This document shows positions 1 through 8,692 of a stretch of 64,000 nucleotides of DNA, piece by piece. The notes below the pieces were generated by a model that saw only the letters and a list, made by a program, of their open reading frames with translations, was not told the DNA's origin and searched no databases. Position 1 is the stretch's first letter. Each line of letters begins with the position of its first letter. Position numbers and translations under genes: made by a program. The stretch spans positions 1-64,000 of the forward strand of contig DATKYR010000119.1 of the NCBI GenBank assembly GCA_035528395.1. Reading direction: 5' to 3'. Source of the stretch: NIOZ-UU13 sp035528395 (GTDB lineage: Bacteria; Planctomycetota; Phycisphaerae; Sedimentisphaerales; Anaerobacaceae).

Positions 1-876
1 TCTAATCTAACCAAATACCAGATTGCCGCCGGGACAAGGATTGCTCCAGATGGATATATTCTTTTTTATGAAGACCTGCATTTCGATAATCCGAGTGCCC
101 CGGGTTCTCATCAGCCTTTTGCCTTGAGCGAGAACGGCGAACAGATATATCTAAGCTCGGCGGAAGATGGTGTTTTAACCGGCTATCGGCAGGTCGAGGA
201 TTTCGGCGCTTCGGAAACCGATGTATCGCTCGGCCGTTACTACAAGCCCAGCACCAGCAATTACAACTTTGTTCGAATGTCTGAGAATACTCCGGGTTCT
301 GCTAATGCTTATCCGAAGGTCGGCCCGATAGTCGTCAATGAGATTATGTACAATCCATCCTGGCCAGATGGTGGCTCATATACCAACGACCAGTATGAAT
401 ACATCGAGCTGTACAATATCAGCGCCGAGCCGGTAACCTTGTATGATTATGACAAGGCTCAGCCGTGGAAGTTCACCGATGGTATTGACTTTACATTCCC
501 GGACGATGTTCCAGTTGAGATACCTGCCGGCGGATATTTGTTAGTGGTCAAAGAACCGGAGGCGTTCGCCTGGCGGTATCCGGCTGTCCCGGTTGAGAAG
601 ATTCTCGGCCCTTACAGTGGCAGCTTGAACAACGCCGGCGAGAGGTTGGAGTTTTCGATGCCGGGTGACGTGGACGAGTTTGGGACACGTTATTACATTC
701 GCGTTGACAGGGTCAGTTACAGCGATGGTTTTCATCCTGAAGATTGTCCCGGCGGCGTTGACCTTTGGCCGAGTGCACTGGACGGCGGCGGCAAATCACT
801 TACGCGCAAGACAGTCGCCGATTACGGCAATGACCCTGATAACTGGATTGCAACCATACCTTCGCCAGGTGACTAA
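1..876 (+). CDS. Lamin-tail-domain secreted protein, 3' part (start outside window)
   Basis: The frame is open from base 1 to the TAA at 874-876, giving 291 residues of a protein that begins before the window. Two lamin-tail-like (LTD) modules are visible. The end of one has the pattern AAGTRIAPDGYILFYED followed by FALSENGEQIYLSS. A complete second one begins at PIVVNEIMYNPSW, continues through YEYIELYNIS and IPAGGYLLVV, and ends at SLNNAGERLEF. LTD modules are non-catalytic beta-sandwich domains of large exported proteins. In Planctomycetota they often follow a CotH kinase-like domain, but whether that is true here lies outside the window. The protein ends soon after the second LTD, with no membrane anchor or sorting signal. 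The stop codon directly abuts a palindromic repeat element (877-1054). Confidence 0.8.
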   Translation, partial: SNLTKYQIAAGTRIAPDGYILFYEDLHFDNPSAPGSHQPFALSENGEQIYLSSAEDGVLTGYRQVEDFGASETDVSLGRYYKPSTSNYNFVRMSENTPGSANAYPKVGPIVVNEIMYNPSWPDGGSYTNDQYEYIELYNISAEPVTLYDYDKAQPWKFTDGIDFTFPDDVPVEIPAGGYLLVVKEPEAFAWRYPAVPVEKILGPYSGSLNNAGERLEFSMPGDVDEFGTRYYIRVDRVSYSDGFHPEDCPGGVDLWPSALDGGGKSLTRKTVADYGNDPDNWIATIPSPGD

Positions 877-1054
877 GAGCCTATCCAAATAACCCGCTCT
901 ATTGCGGCCTGCTGCAAAGCCCGATGCTTGCGTTGTCGGTGAAAAAACGTTCTCAACGTGGAGAAAACCACTTCTGGCGAGCATTTTTGGCCTGCCGCCT
1001 TGGCCTCGAACTTTTCGCTCGGCCTCATAACGAGGCGGTTATTCGGATAAGCTC
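877..1054. repeat. MITE-like palindromic element between LTD gene and DUF6786 gene
   Basis: The ends form an imperfect inverted repeat of 23 bases (877-899 against 1032-1054, 19 of 23 matching). The left end starts GAGCCTATCCAAATAACC, and the right end read backwards starts GAGCTTATCCGAATAACC. The interior has no convincing open frame. The element begins at the first base after the stop codon of the upstream gene. Together with the promoter at 1111-1139 it accounts for most of the 355-base gap 877-1231. No other copy was recognised in this window, so mobility is inferred from the termini only. Confidence 0.55.
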
Positions 1055-1110
1055 TAAATCTCAAGTCCATTTAATCCTCGAATTGCTTTAGAAAACAGTT
1101 ATTTTGCAGC

Positions 1111-1139
1111 TTGACCTGTATCACAGAGTGTTTTATTAT
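1111..1139 (+). promoter_or_regulatory. Candidate sigma70-type promoter for the DUF6786-like gene
   Basis: TTGACC at 1111-1116 and TATTAT at 1134-1139 are separated by 17 bases, the optimal spacing, about 90 bases upstream of the ATG at 1232. A GGGAGG ribosome binding site follows just before the start codon. Prediction from consensus only. Confidence 0.45.
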
Positions 1140-1231
1140 AAGAACTCGAAACAGGCGTTTTGAGTTAACATTATTTTCGGAGAGGGCTTGGCGTTTATAG
1201 CGAAAGAACGAAATAAGTAGGGAGGCAAACA

Positions 1232-2461
1232 ATGAGATATGTAAAATTGTTGATTGTTCTGACATGTGTTGCGACTTTGGCAGGCTGTCTGGAGGAAAAA
1301 ACGGAAATGGCAAAAAAGACATTTGGCGACGACCTGGCATTCCTTAAGAAATATACCGACGTAGTCGTTTTATCAGACACCTCCGGCAACAGCCAGTTAG
1401 CTGTTTTACCCACGCTGCAGGGACGGGCAATGACCAGTACTGCGGGGGGAACGGAGGGATTGAGCTTTGGCTGGATTAACCGCGAGCTAATCGCTTCCGG
1501 CAAGACGGTCGAGCACATAAATGTTTATGGGGGTGAAGACCGTTTCTGGATTGGGCCTGAGGGTGGACAATTTTCGATATTTTTCAAGAAAGATGTGCCG
1601 TTCGACCTCGAGCATTGGTTTACCCCGGCACCCATTGATACAGAACCATTTGAGCTTATTTCCAAATCCAAAAACCATGCAATTCTAAAAAAAGATATGC
1701 AGTTAGAGAACTACTCGCGCACTATTTTTAACCTTCGGGTGGACCGTGAAATTCGAGTTCTTGAACGGAGCGAAGCGCTCGATGCGTTGGGAATAACGCC
1801 GGCCAAAACAGTTAAAATAGTTGCTTTTGAATCAAAAAACACGATGACCAACACAGGCACCAAGGCCTGGGAAAAAGAAACCGGACTGCTCTCAATCTGG
1901 ATTCTTGGCATGTTCAATCCATCGCCTGCAACCACGATTGTCGTCCCGTTCAACGCGGGTACGGAGGATGAGCTTGGCCCGATCGTGAACGATGCCTATT
2001 TCGGCAAGGTCCCTGCGAATCGGCTGGTTGTCAAGGACGGTGTGATGTTCTTTAGTGGTGACGGACAATACCGCAGTAAGATAGGTCTCTCGCCCCAACG
2101 TGCCAGGCCAATAGCCGGCAGTTATGATACCGTCAATAAAGTCTTGACAATTGTCCAGTACAACAAACCTCAGACTGCTGCCGATTATGTAAACTCGATG
2201 TGGGAGCTTCAGAAAGAACCGTACAAAGGTGACGTTGTTAATTCGTACAACGATGGTCCTTCTGAACCCGGCGCTAAACCGATGGGGCCATTTTATGAGC
2301 TTGAAACATCATCCCCGGCGGCAGCCTTAAAACCCGGCGAGGCAATATCCCACATTCATCGTACTTATCATTTGCAAGGCCCAGAAGCTGACCTCGATAC
2401 TATTGCCAAAGCAACGCTTGGAGTAACGATAGCCGAAATAAAGTCGGCACTTCCAAAATAG
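1232..2461 (+). CDS. DUF6786-like lipoprotein
   Basis: A 409-residue protein with a lipoprotein signal peptide: basic start, hydrophobic stretch, and the lipobox LAGC with Cys19 as the predicted acylation site. The mature part looks like the DUF6786 family, beta-rich exported proteins of unknown function common in Planctomycetota and Bacteroidota. Recognisable stretches are the opening FGDDLAFLKKY, the central GGEDRFWIGPEGGQFS, and TNTGTKAWEKETGLLSIWIL. The fold probably resembles galactose-mutarotase or other carbohydrate-binding beta-sandwiches, but this is inference. The ATG at 1232 is supported by GGGAGG about 8 bases upstream. The gene appears to be transcribed alone from a candidate promoter at 1111-1139. 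No function can be assigned. Confidence 0.8.
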   Translation: MRYVKLLIVLTCVATLAGCLEEKTEMAKKTFGDDLAFLKKYTDVVVLSDTSGNSQLAVLPTLQGRAMTSTAGGTEGLSFGWINRELIASGKTVEHINVYGGEDRFWIGPEGGQFSIFFKKDVPFDLEHWFTPAPIDTEPFELISKSKNHAILKKDMQLENYSRTIFNLRVDREIRVLERSEALDALGITPAKTVKIVAFESKNTMTNTGTKAWEKETGLLSIWILGMFNPSPATTIVVPFNAGTEDELGPIVNDAYFGKVPANRLVVKDGVMFFSGDGQYRSKIGLSPQRARPIAGSYDTVNKVLTIVQYNKPQTAADYVNSMWELQKEPYKGDVVNSYNDGPSEPGAKPMGPFYELETSSPAAALKPGEAISHIHRTYHLQGPEADLDTIAKATLGVTIAEIKSALPK

Positions 2462-2598
2462 CTCTTACCGTTTCTAAAAAGTTAGGTTAACATTTTAGCC
2501 ATGTCGTTCCGGACCCATTCGGCCCATTCGGCTACGCTCAGGGCAAGCTTTTGTTTGCTCAGGGCGGGCTTTGATCCGGAACCCAGACTTTGGATTTT

Positions 2599-2773
2599 CC
2601 TGGATTCCCGCTTTCGGGCCTGTTGCCAAAGTTCAAAAGGAACGTTTTGAGATTGCCGCGCGATTCTTCGAATCGCTCGCAATGACATGAAAACGAACTT
2701 TGCGTCATTGCGAGGAATGTAATGACGAAGCAATCTCGGCTTTTTCAACAGGCCCTTTCGCGGGCATGACAAA
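2599..2773. repeat. Composite nested repeat, copy 1 (palindromic core inside an older repeat)
   Basis: The core at 2617-2754 has short inverted ends, GGCCTGTTG and CAACAGGCC, and is bracketed by the direct repeat CTTTCG (2611-2616 and 2755-2760). If the core and one CTTTCG are removed, the flanks join into the widespread repeat CCTGGATTCCCGCTTTCGCGGG continuing into CATGACAA. So the core looks like an insertion with a 6-base target duplication. A second copy of the same composite lies at 56654-56826. The frame 2482..2814 on the minus strand is an artefact of this repeat. Confidence 0.6.
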
Positions 2774-2851
2774 AAGTAATACTCACTTTTTGGAAATGGC
2801 ACTAAATTCCTCATGTGCTGATGTGTAATGTCCTGATTACAAAATTTCCTC

Positions 2852-2881
2852 TTGACTGGAAGATGAACAATTTGGTATAAA
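2852..2881 (+). promoter_or_regulatory. Candidate promoter of the 732-residue secreted protein
   Basis: TTGACT (2852-2857) and TATAAA (2876-2881), 18 bases apart, lie about 230 bases before the start codon. The paralog at 43923 has the same arrangement (43362-43391) with the same spacing, and both continue TATAAATAA. Conservation between the two loci supports a real promoter. Confidence 0.6.
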
Positions 2882-3110
2882 TAAGATTGGTAAAACTTGT
2901 TTTAGAGCCTGCCTTAGTGAAAAAAGTCTGCCCTTGTAGCCGAAGGGTCGAATGACTGGGTATTGACGGATTTTAGTCTTTCGGCAGGCTGAATTTCTAC
3001 AGTGTTTTTAAGTGAGTGAGGTGCTGAGTTTTAAGCAGGAGCTTCGTGCTTCGTGATTAAGATTTTTGCATTTCAATTAACATCCTATTATATTTCGAAG
3101 GAGGTTTATT

Positions 3111-5309
3111 ATGTCTAAGAAATTGGTTTATTTGGTTTTAGTCTTGGCCTTTTGCCTGGCGTCGTCGGTGCACGCCGCCACAATCGTCTGGGTGTCGGAC
3201 AACAAGACCCCTACAGACGGAGTCCCGGCTGACCAGCCCTGGTTGGACCTGCTTGAGGCCCAGGGGTACACCGTCAACCTTGACTTCCGTAATCAGGAAG
3301 GTCGCAGCCTCGATGCAGCAGAGATTGAGACTCTTAACGCTGCCGACCTTATCATTATCAGTCGCGACACCAGCAGCGGCGATTATGCTAACGGCGATGC
3401 GCCGACCCAATGGAACTCCATCGAGACGCCTATCATCATGCAAGTTGCACATATCGCCAGGAATAACCGATGGCTGTGGATAAATACAGACGCCTATAAT
3501 GACAGTCTTCCTCCTGCGATGGAAGCGTTGGATATCAGCCATCCTGTGTTCAATGGTGTGAACCTTGACAACAACAACCAGGTTCCGGTCATCACGGAGG
3601 AGGCCAGTTCCTTTCCAAGCATTACGGATGCGGGCAACGGTACGCTGCTCGCCAAGCGAGCAGACAACGACGAACTCTGGATAGTTGAGTGGGAAACAGA
3701 GCAGGAATTCTACGCTGGGTCGGGCCAGATTGCTGGTGGTCGGCGTATGTTATTTATCTCCGGCACGAACAGCGGCGTCGATGGTCGATACAACCTCACC
3801 GCCGACGGTGAAATAATGTTCCTCAACGCGGTCGGTTATATGCTTGGTGCCTCGAAACGTGTAAATGCTTATAAACCAGTCCCGGATGATGGTGTCATCT
3901 ATGAGGATACGTGGGTGAGCCTTGGCTGGTTGCCGGGAGATAATGCCGTCTCACACGATGTATATTTCGGTGACAATTTTGACTACGTGAATGACGGTGC
4001 CGAAAGCACGTTCCAGGGTAACCAGGTCGCTACGTTTCTTGTTGTCGGCTTTCCAGGATTTCCTTTTCCGGACGGCCTTGTTCCGGGCACGACATATTAC
4101 TGGAGGATTGATGAGGTCAATGACACCGAGCCGAATAGTCCATGGAAAGGCGATGTCTGGAGCTTTATGATTGCTCCCAGAACCGCCTATAATCCCGACC
4201 CGGCTGATGCTGCCGAGCAGGTAGACCCGGATGCAAACCTTAGCTGGACGGCAGGTTTTGGTTCTAAATTGCACACCGTATATTTCGGCGACAATTTTGA
4301 CGATGTGAACAACGCCGCTGGTGGACTCCCACAGGGAACTGCAACCCATACTCCCGGCACACTTGAATTGGCCAAGACTTACTACTGGCGGGTCGATGAG
4401 TTTGATGCCGTCGCCACGTATAAAGGTAACGTCTGGAGCTTTACTACCCAGGGCGCCGTCGGAAGCCCGGACCCGTCTAACGGCGCTGTGGATGTAAAGC
4501 AGACACCGGTTCTTACCTGGTCGCCGGGAATCTATGCTGCTTCGCATGAGTTATACTTTGGCACAGATAAAGATGCCGTGAAAAATGCCGATACCGGCTC
4601 GCCGGAGTATAAAGGTACCAAGGACCTTGGGTCTGAGACCTATGACCCCGGAAAGCTTGAGTGGGAAAGCACTTACTACTGGAGGATTGACGAGGTCAAT
4701 AATACCAATCCAGACAGTCCGTGGGCAGGCATCCTCTGGAGCTTTACGACAGCCAACTTCCTTATCGTGGACGACTTCGAATCTTACAACGACCTTGACC
4801 CCGCCGACCCCGAGAGCAACAGGATATTTAATGTGTGGTTGGACGGATACGACGACCCGACAAACGGTTCTCTTGTTGGTTATGAGAATCCTCCGTTTGC
4901 CGAGCAAACTATCGTTCACAGCGGCAACCAATCGATACCGCTTTACTACGACAACAGTGTTGGTTACTCTGAGGCGACTCTGACTCTAACTTATCCGCGT
5001 GACTGGACCGAGAATGGTGTCAGCACATTAACAATTTGGTTCAGGGGCGATTCGGCTAACGCTGCCGAGACTTTGTATGTTGCTCTCAACGGCAGTGCGG
5101 TGGTCAATCATGATAATCCAGATGCAGCGCAGATAACTAAATGGACCCAATGGGATATCGACCTGCAGGCGTTCGGCATAAACCTTGCCAATGTAAATAC
5201 GATTGCCCTTGGGTTAGGCAATAAGAACAATCCACAGGCTGGTGGTTCAGGTACAATGTACTTTGACGATATTCGTTTGTATCCTCCACCATCAGAGCTG
5301 GCACCTTAA
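3111..5309 (+). CDS. Secreted multidomain protein with fibronectin-like repeats (paralog of 43923..46655)
   Basis: A 732-residue exported protein. Residues 1-22 are a signal peptide starting MSKKLVYLVLVLAF. Residues about 24-245 form a Rossmann-like domain resembling ThuA/GATase-like folds (IVWVSDNK, AADLIIISRD, RRMLFISGTNSG), with no catalytic residue I can name. Three repeated FN3-like modules follow (about 250-345, 350-440, 445-545), each with a (H)DVYFGD or LYFGTD strand and a TYYWRIDEV strand. Residues about 550-732 are a beta-sandwich ending SGTMYFDDIRLYPPP, likely carbohydrate binding. Signal peptide, FN3-like modules and C-terminal domain closely match the 910-residue paralog, while the N-terminal domains differ. 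A strong GAAGGAGGT precedes the ATG. Probably a surface or extracellular polysaccharide-associated protein; exact role unknown. Confidence 0.8.
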   Translation: MSKKLVYLVLVLAFCLASSVHAATIVWVSDNKTPTDGVPADQPWLDLLEAQGYTVNLDFRNQEGRSLDAAEIETLNAADLIIISRDTSSGDYANGDAPTQWNSIETPIIMQVAHIARNNRWLWINTDAYNDSLPPAMEALDISHPVFNGVNLDNNNQVPVITEEASSFPSITDAGNGTLLAKRADNDELWIVEWETEQEFYAGSGQIAGGRRMLFISGTNSGVDGRYNLTADGEIMFLNAVGYMLGASKRVNAYKPVPDDGVIYEDTWVSLGWLPGDNAVSHDVYFGDNFDYVNDGAESTFQGNQVATFLVVGFPGFPFPDGLVPGTTYYWRIDEVNDTEPNSPWKGDVWSFMIAPRTAYNPDPADAAEQVDPDANLSWTAGFGSKLHTVYFGDNFDDVNNAAGGLPQGTATHTPGTLELAKTYYWRVDEFDAVATYKGNVWSFTTQGAVGSPDPSNGAVDVKQTPVLTWSPGIYAASHELYFGTDKDAVKNADTGSPEYKGTKDLGSETYDPGKLEWESTYYWRIDEVNNTNPDSPWAGILWSFTTANFLIVDDFESYNDLDPADPESNRIFNVWLDGYDDPTNGSLVGYENPPFAEQTIVHSGNQSIPLYYDNSVGYSEATLTLTYPRDWTENGVSTLTIWFRGDSANAAETLYVALNGSAVVNHDNPDAAQITKWTQWDIDLQAFGINLANVNTIALGLGNKNNPQAGGSGTMYFDDIRLYPPPSELAP

Positions 5310-5620
5310 GACGGTGTTGAACTTGCGATTAGAATTGTGTGGTTGATACAAAGCTCTAAAAGTTTGAGATTGCCGCGTTCGCCTTTAGCGGACTCGCAAT
5401 GACAAACAAGAGGACAAGAGATTTACGTCAATTCGGGGCTTATACCGGGTGATTCGGTATAAGCCCCGTTTGCTTTTTGGGGTGGATATGCAAAAGTAAA
5501 ATGAGATTTCCCTGGTTATCTGGTTTTGCATACGTTAATTCTTTTTTATAATAATTTTACAAAAGTTCATTTATAATATCATACATAGATATAAACAAAG
5601 CAGTCATACGAGAAAAGCAA
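5310..5620. other. Gene-free gap upstream of the TAXI gene
   Basis: It holds the terminator and a repeat fragment at about 5363-5405 (GAGATTGCCGCG ... CGCAATGACAAA) related to the composite repeat, then AT-rich DNA before the TAXI gene. No consensus promoter stands out. Confidence 0.5.
5434..5480 (+). terminator. Rho-independent-like terminator after the secreted protein
   Basis: A perfect 14-base stem (CGGGGCTTATACCG at 5434-5447 and its complement at 5455-5468) with a 7-base loop is followed by TTTGCTTTTT. Nearly the same hairpin follows the paralog at 46763-46796, so it belongs to this gene family's 3' end. Confidence 0.75.
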
Positions 5621-6625
5621 ATGAAGAAAGCCCGTTCTTATGCACTTGTTCTTGTCGGTATCAGTATTCTTCTGGGAGGATGTAAAGCCAGGAAGGTCAC
5701 TTTCGTAACAATAGGAACAGGGGGTGTAACGGGAATCTATTATCCTACAGGTGTCGCTATATGTCGAATGGTTAATAAGAAACTTGATGAGCACAATATT
5801 AAAGCAACCGTTGAATCGACAAGCGGCTCGGTGTTTAATGTTAATGCGGTTTTAAACGCAGAGCTGGTATTTGGTGTTGTTCAATCGGACAGACAATATC
5901 AGGCGTATAACGGATTAGCTGAATGGTCCAAATACGGAAAACAAACGGACCTAAGGTCCGTATTTTCGATTCACCCGGAATCAATCACCTTAATCGCATC
6001 AGAGAAAAGCGGCATCAGGGAAATTAAAGATTTAAAAGGCAAAAGGGTAAATCTTGGAAACCGCGGCTCCGGATATTTGCAGAACTCGAGGGATGTGCTA
6101 AAAGCGGTAGGTCTTGCTGAAGGGGATGACCTCTCTACCGAATACGTTAAAGCCGTAGAGGCACCCGGCTTATTGCAGGATGAAAGAGTTGATGCCTTCT
6201 TCTATACAGTGGGACATCCCAATGCTAACATTAAAGAAGCAACATCGGGAAGGATTAAGGTATTTATCGTACCTATCAAAGGGCCGGACATAAATAAGAT
6301 GCTCGAAACGTATCCTTATTACGCGGAATCGACAATAGCTCATTCATTTTATCCCTACGCAAAGAATACCCAAGATATTGAAACAATCGGTGTAAAGGCA
6401 ACTTTTGTTACATCAAAGAATGTAAAAGAGGGTATTGTTTATGCTATAACAAAAGAGGTGTTTGAGAACTTCGAAGACTTTAAGTCCCTTCATCCCGCTT
6501 ACAAAGTGCTGACGAAACAGAACATGCTGAAGGGACTTACCGCTCCAATTCATAAAGGCGCTTTAAAATACTATAGAGAGGCCGGCCTCGATAAACACAT
6601 AGATCCGAAACTCATAATTGATTAG
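5621..6625 (+). CDS. TAXI-family TRAP transporter solute-binding lipoprotein
   Basis: A 334-residue binding protein of the TAXI type, which captures a substrate (in known cases small carboxylates or amino acids such as glutamate) outside the membrane and passes it to a TRAP permease. The signal peptide ends in the lipobox LLGGC (Cys21), so it should be membrane-tethered. Family hallmarks are IGTGGVTGIYYPTG near the N terminus, the STSGSVFNVNAV segment, the DLKGKRVNLG motif and VDAFFYTVGHPN. The permease gene starts at the base after this stop codon, so the two are certainly one transcription unit. The substrate cannot be read from the sequence. The convergent neighbours for acyl-CoA metabolism make a carboxylate plausible, but that is inference. 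Confidence 0.9.
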   Translation: MKKARSYALVLVGISILLGGCKARKVTFVTIGTGGVTGIYYPTGVAICRMVNKKLDEHNIKATVESTSGSVFNVNAVLNAELVFGVVQSDRQYQAYNGLAEWSKYGKQTDLRSVFSIHPESITLIASEKSGIREIKDLKGKRVNLGNRGSGYLQNSRDVLKAVGLAEGDDLSTEYVKAVEAPGLLQDERVDAFFYTVGHPNANIKEATSGRIKVFIVPIKGPDINKMLETYPYYAESTIAHSFYPYAKNTQDIETIGVKATFVTSKNVKEGIVYAITKEVFENFEDFKSLHPAYKVLTKQNMLKGLTAPIHKGALKYYREAGLDKHIDPKLIID

Positions 6626-8692
6626 ATGCTTTTAAGAAACGAAAGAAAAGCCGACCAGCCGTGCCAGAGACAGCACGTCTCGGCAGGTAAACTTATCATT
6701 GCTGTTGTCTCAATAGCATGGGCTTTGTTTCAATTAGCATTGCCGCGTTTAATAATACTCGATAGCACAACAGTAAGGGTGGTTCATCTGGCTTTTGCCA
6801 TAACGCTCGTATTTCTGACCTTCCGGGGCCGGTCCAAACGAAAGTGGAAAGCTGACGTCCCAAAAGCTGTAAGCCGTATCCCGCTTATGGATTATATCCT
6901 GGCGAGCCTGGCGTGTCTTTCTGTGCTGTACTTTGTCTTTGACTGGACGGGCATAACAATGCGGGCAGGCCTACCCATTACGCGGGATGTTGTTATAAGT
7001 GTTATACTAATCGTACTTCTGCTGGAAGCAACAAGGCGTGCGATTGGACCTGCCCTTGCCATTATTGCTATTTTGTTCACACTCTATGCCTTCTTAGGCC
7101 CTTATATGCCGTCGATATTTGCCTTTCGGGGTGTGTCACTGCGAAGATATCTCAGCCAGATTGCTCTGTCCACGGAAGGGATTTATGGTATTCCCCTTTA
7201 TGTTTCCGCCAATACGGTTTTTCTGTTTGTGCTATTGGGCTCAATGCTTGATAAAGTCGGGGCCGGACATTTTTTCAATGACCTTGCGCTCTCTTTACTT
7301 GGTCGATTCAAGGGCGGCGCAGCAAAGGCTGCCGTTGTCTCAAGCGGATTAGCAGGTCTTTTCTCAGGCTCAAGCATTGCTAATGTTGTTACAACGGGGA
7401 CCTTTACGATTCCCTTAATGAAGAAGGTCGGCTATCCAGGAAAGATTGCGGCGGCAACCGAGGTTGCTGCAAGTACTAACGGCCAGTTAATGCCTCCCAT
7501 AATGGGAGCAGCGGCATTTATTATCGCAGAATATTTAGGCATTGATTACCTTGATGTTGTTAAGGCTGCCGCCGTTCCTGCCTTTGTATCTTATTTTGGC
7601 CTGTTTTATATCGCCCATCTTGAAGCCTCAAAACTCGGAATGAAAGGCCTGCCTAAATCGGACATCCCCAAATTTCTGACCGTGCTGAAAAGTGGATTTC
7701 ATTACCTCATCCCGTTGATTGTTTTGATATATGAATTGATAATTATGCGTCACACCCCAAACCTGGCGGCTTTTAATGCAATACTTGTCCTGATTGTGAT
7801 TGTCTTTGTACGGGAAATCATCAAAGCGCTAAAGAATGGCACTGCCGTTATAAAGGCTGCTATTAAAAGTGTCAGGACCATAACTGAAGGATTAATCGCA
7901 GGAGCGAGGAATATGCTCACTGTCGCATTAGCAACTGCTACTGCAGGTATTATTGTCGGCATCGTTTTCATGGGTCCAAGCGGCATGGTTGTTGAGATTG
8001 TAACAAGACTTTCTTTCGGTTATATATTCCCTGTGTTATTAATAACGGCAATTGCAAGTCTGATACTTGGAATGGGACTGCCGACAACGGCAACATATAT
8101 TGTTATGGCAACAATCACAGTCCCTGTAATCAGAGAACTAAGTCCCGTAAACGGTGTTGGTTTTATTCTTATCCCTCCAATAGCTGCCCATTTGTTCTGT
8201 TTCTATTTTGGTATTCTTGCCGATGATACCCCACCCGTAGGACTCGCTGCCTATGCTGCCGCGGCTATTGCAAAATCCGACCCCATATCGACAGGGATTC
8301 AGGGATTCATATATGATTTGAGGACCGCCGTTATTCCGTTTATGTTTGTCTTTAATGCCGAGCTTGTCCTTCACCAAATCAATAATTGGCCTCAGGCACT
8401 GCTCATTTTTGTAATGGCGATATTCGGGGCGTTTGCCTTTACAAATGCAGTGCAGGGATGGTTCATAACAAAGAATAAATGGTATGAAATTCCTCTGTTT
8501 CTTATCGCATCACTTATATTGTTTTGGCCCGCTATCGTAACGAAGATTTTCAATCTCGATGATAATCTTAGATATTATATGTACTTTATTGGAATAGCCG
8601 TATATAGTTTACCTTACCTTATTCAGAAGCTAAGACTTAAAGCATCAGAAGGGCAGGGGGGGCGCTACTCAAAATCCAATTCGAAGCTGTAA
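6626..8692 (+). CDS. TRAP transporter fused permease (DctQ-DctM type)
   Basis: A 688-residue integral membrane protein, the usual size for TAXI-associated permeases in which the small 4-helix and large 12-helix TRAP subunits are fused. Many hydrophobic helices are visible across the length. The large-subunit signature is present: GLFSGSSIANVVTTGTFTIPLMKK, followed later by ILGMGLPTTATY and ADDTPPVGLAAYAAA. Uptake would be driven by an ion gradient. It starts directly after the TAXI gene stop, with no gap. The first 30 residues contain a short segment encoded by a repeat-like sequence (6652-6692) also seen at 56847-56903. The 3' end overlaps the convergent CoA hydrolase gene by 28 bases. Confidence 0.9.
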   Translation: MLLRNERKADQPCQRQHVSAGKLIIAVVSIAWALFQLALPRLIILDSTTVRVVHLAFAITLVFLTFRGRSKRKWKADVPKAVSRIPLMDYILASLACLSVLYFVFDWTGITMRAGLPITRDVVISVILIVLLLEATRRAIGPALAIIAILFTLYAFLGPYMPSIFAFRGVSLRRYLSQIALSTEGIYGIPLYVSANTVFLFVLLGSMLDKVGAGHFFNDLALSLLGRFKGGAAKAAVVSSGLAGLFSGSSIANVVTTGTFTIPLMKKVGYPGKIAAATEVAASTNGQLMPPIMGAAAFIIAEYLGIDYLDVVKAAAVPAFVSYFGLFYIAHLEASKLGMKGLPKSDIPKFLTVLKSGFHYLIPLIVLIYELIIMRHTPNLAAFNAILVLIVIVFVREIIKALKNGTAVIKAAIKSVRTITEGLIAGARNMLTVALATATAGIIVGIVFMGPSGMVVEIVTRLSFGYIFPVLLITAIASLILGMGLPTTATYIVMATITVPVIRELSPVNGVGFILIPPIAAHLFCFYFGILADDTPPVGLAAYAAAAIAKSDPISTGIQGFIYDLRTAVIPFMFVFNAELVLHQINNWPQALLIFVMAIFGAFAFTNAVQGWFITKNKWYEIPLFLIASLILFWPAIVTKIFNLDDNLRYYMYFIGIAVYSLPYLIQKLRLKASEGQGGRYSKSNSKL

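Larger units (their letters stand above)
2462..3110. other. Gene-free stretch with repeats and the leader of the next gene
   Basis: This 649-base gap contains an inverted pair around 2502-2580 (GTTCCGGACCC and GATCCGGAACCC), the composite repeat, a promoter (2852-2881) and a third palindrome whose ends are AGCCTGCC (2906-2913) and GGCAGGCT (2983-2990). The last of these lies in the predicted 5' leader of the downstream secreted protein. No gene was recognised. Confidence 0.6.

Noticed and set aside
2482..2814. 110-residue minus-strand frame
   Set aside because: It is encoded by the composite palindromic repeat and its flanks (CPRKGLL, RHYIPRND patterns), which recurs at 56641-56883; no ribosome site.
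3951..4547. 198-residue antisense frame inside the secreted protein gene
   Set aside because: It is a shadow of the repeated FN3-like modules on the sense strand; the sense product has a signal peptide and clear domains.
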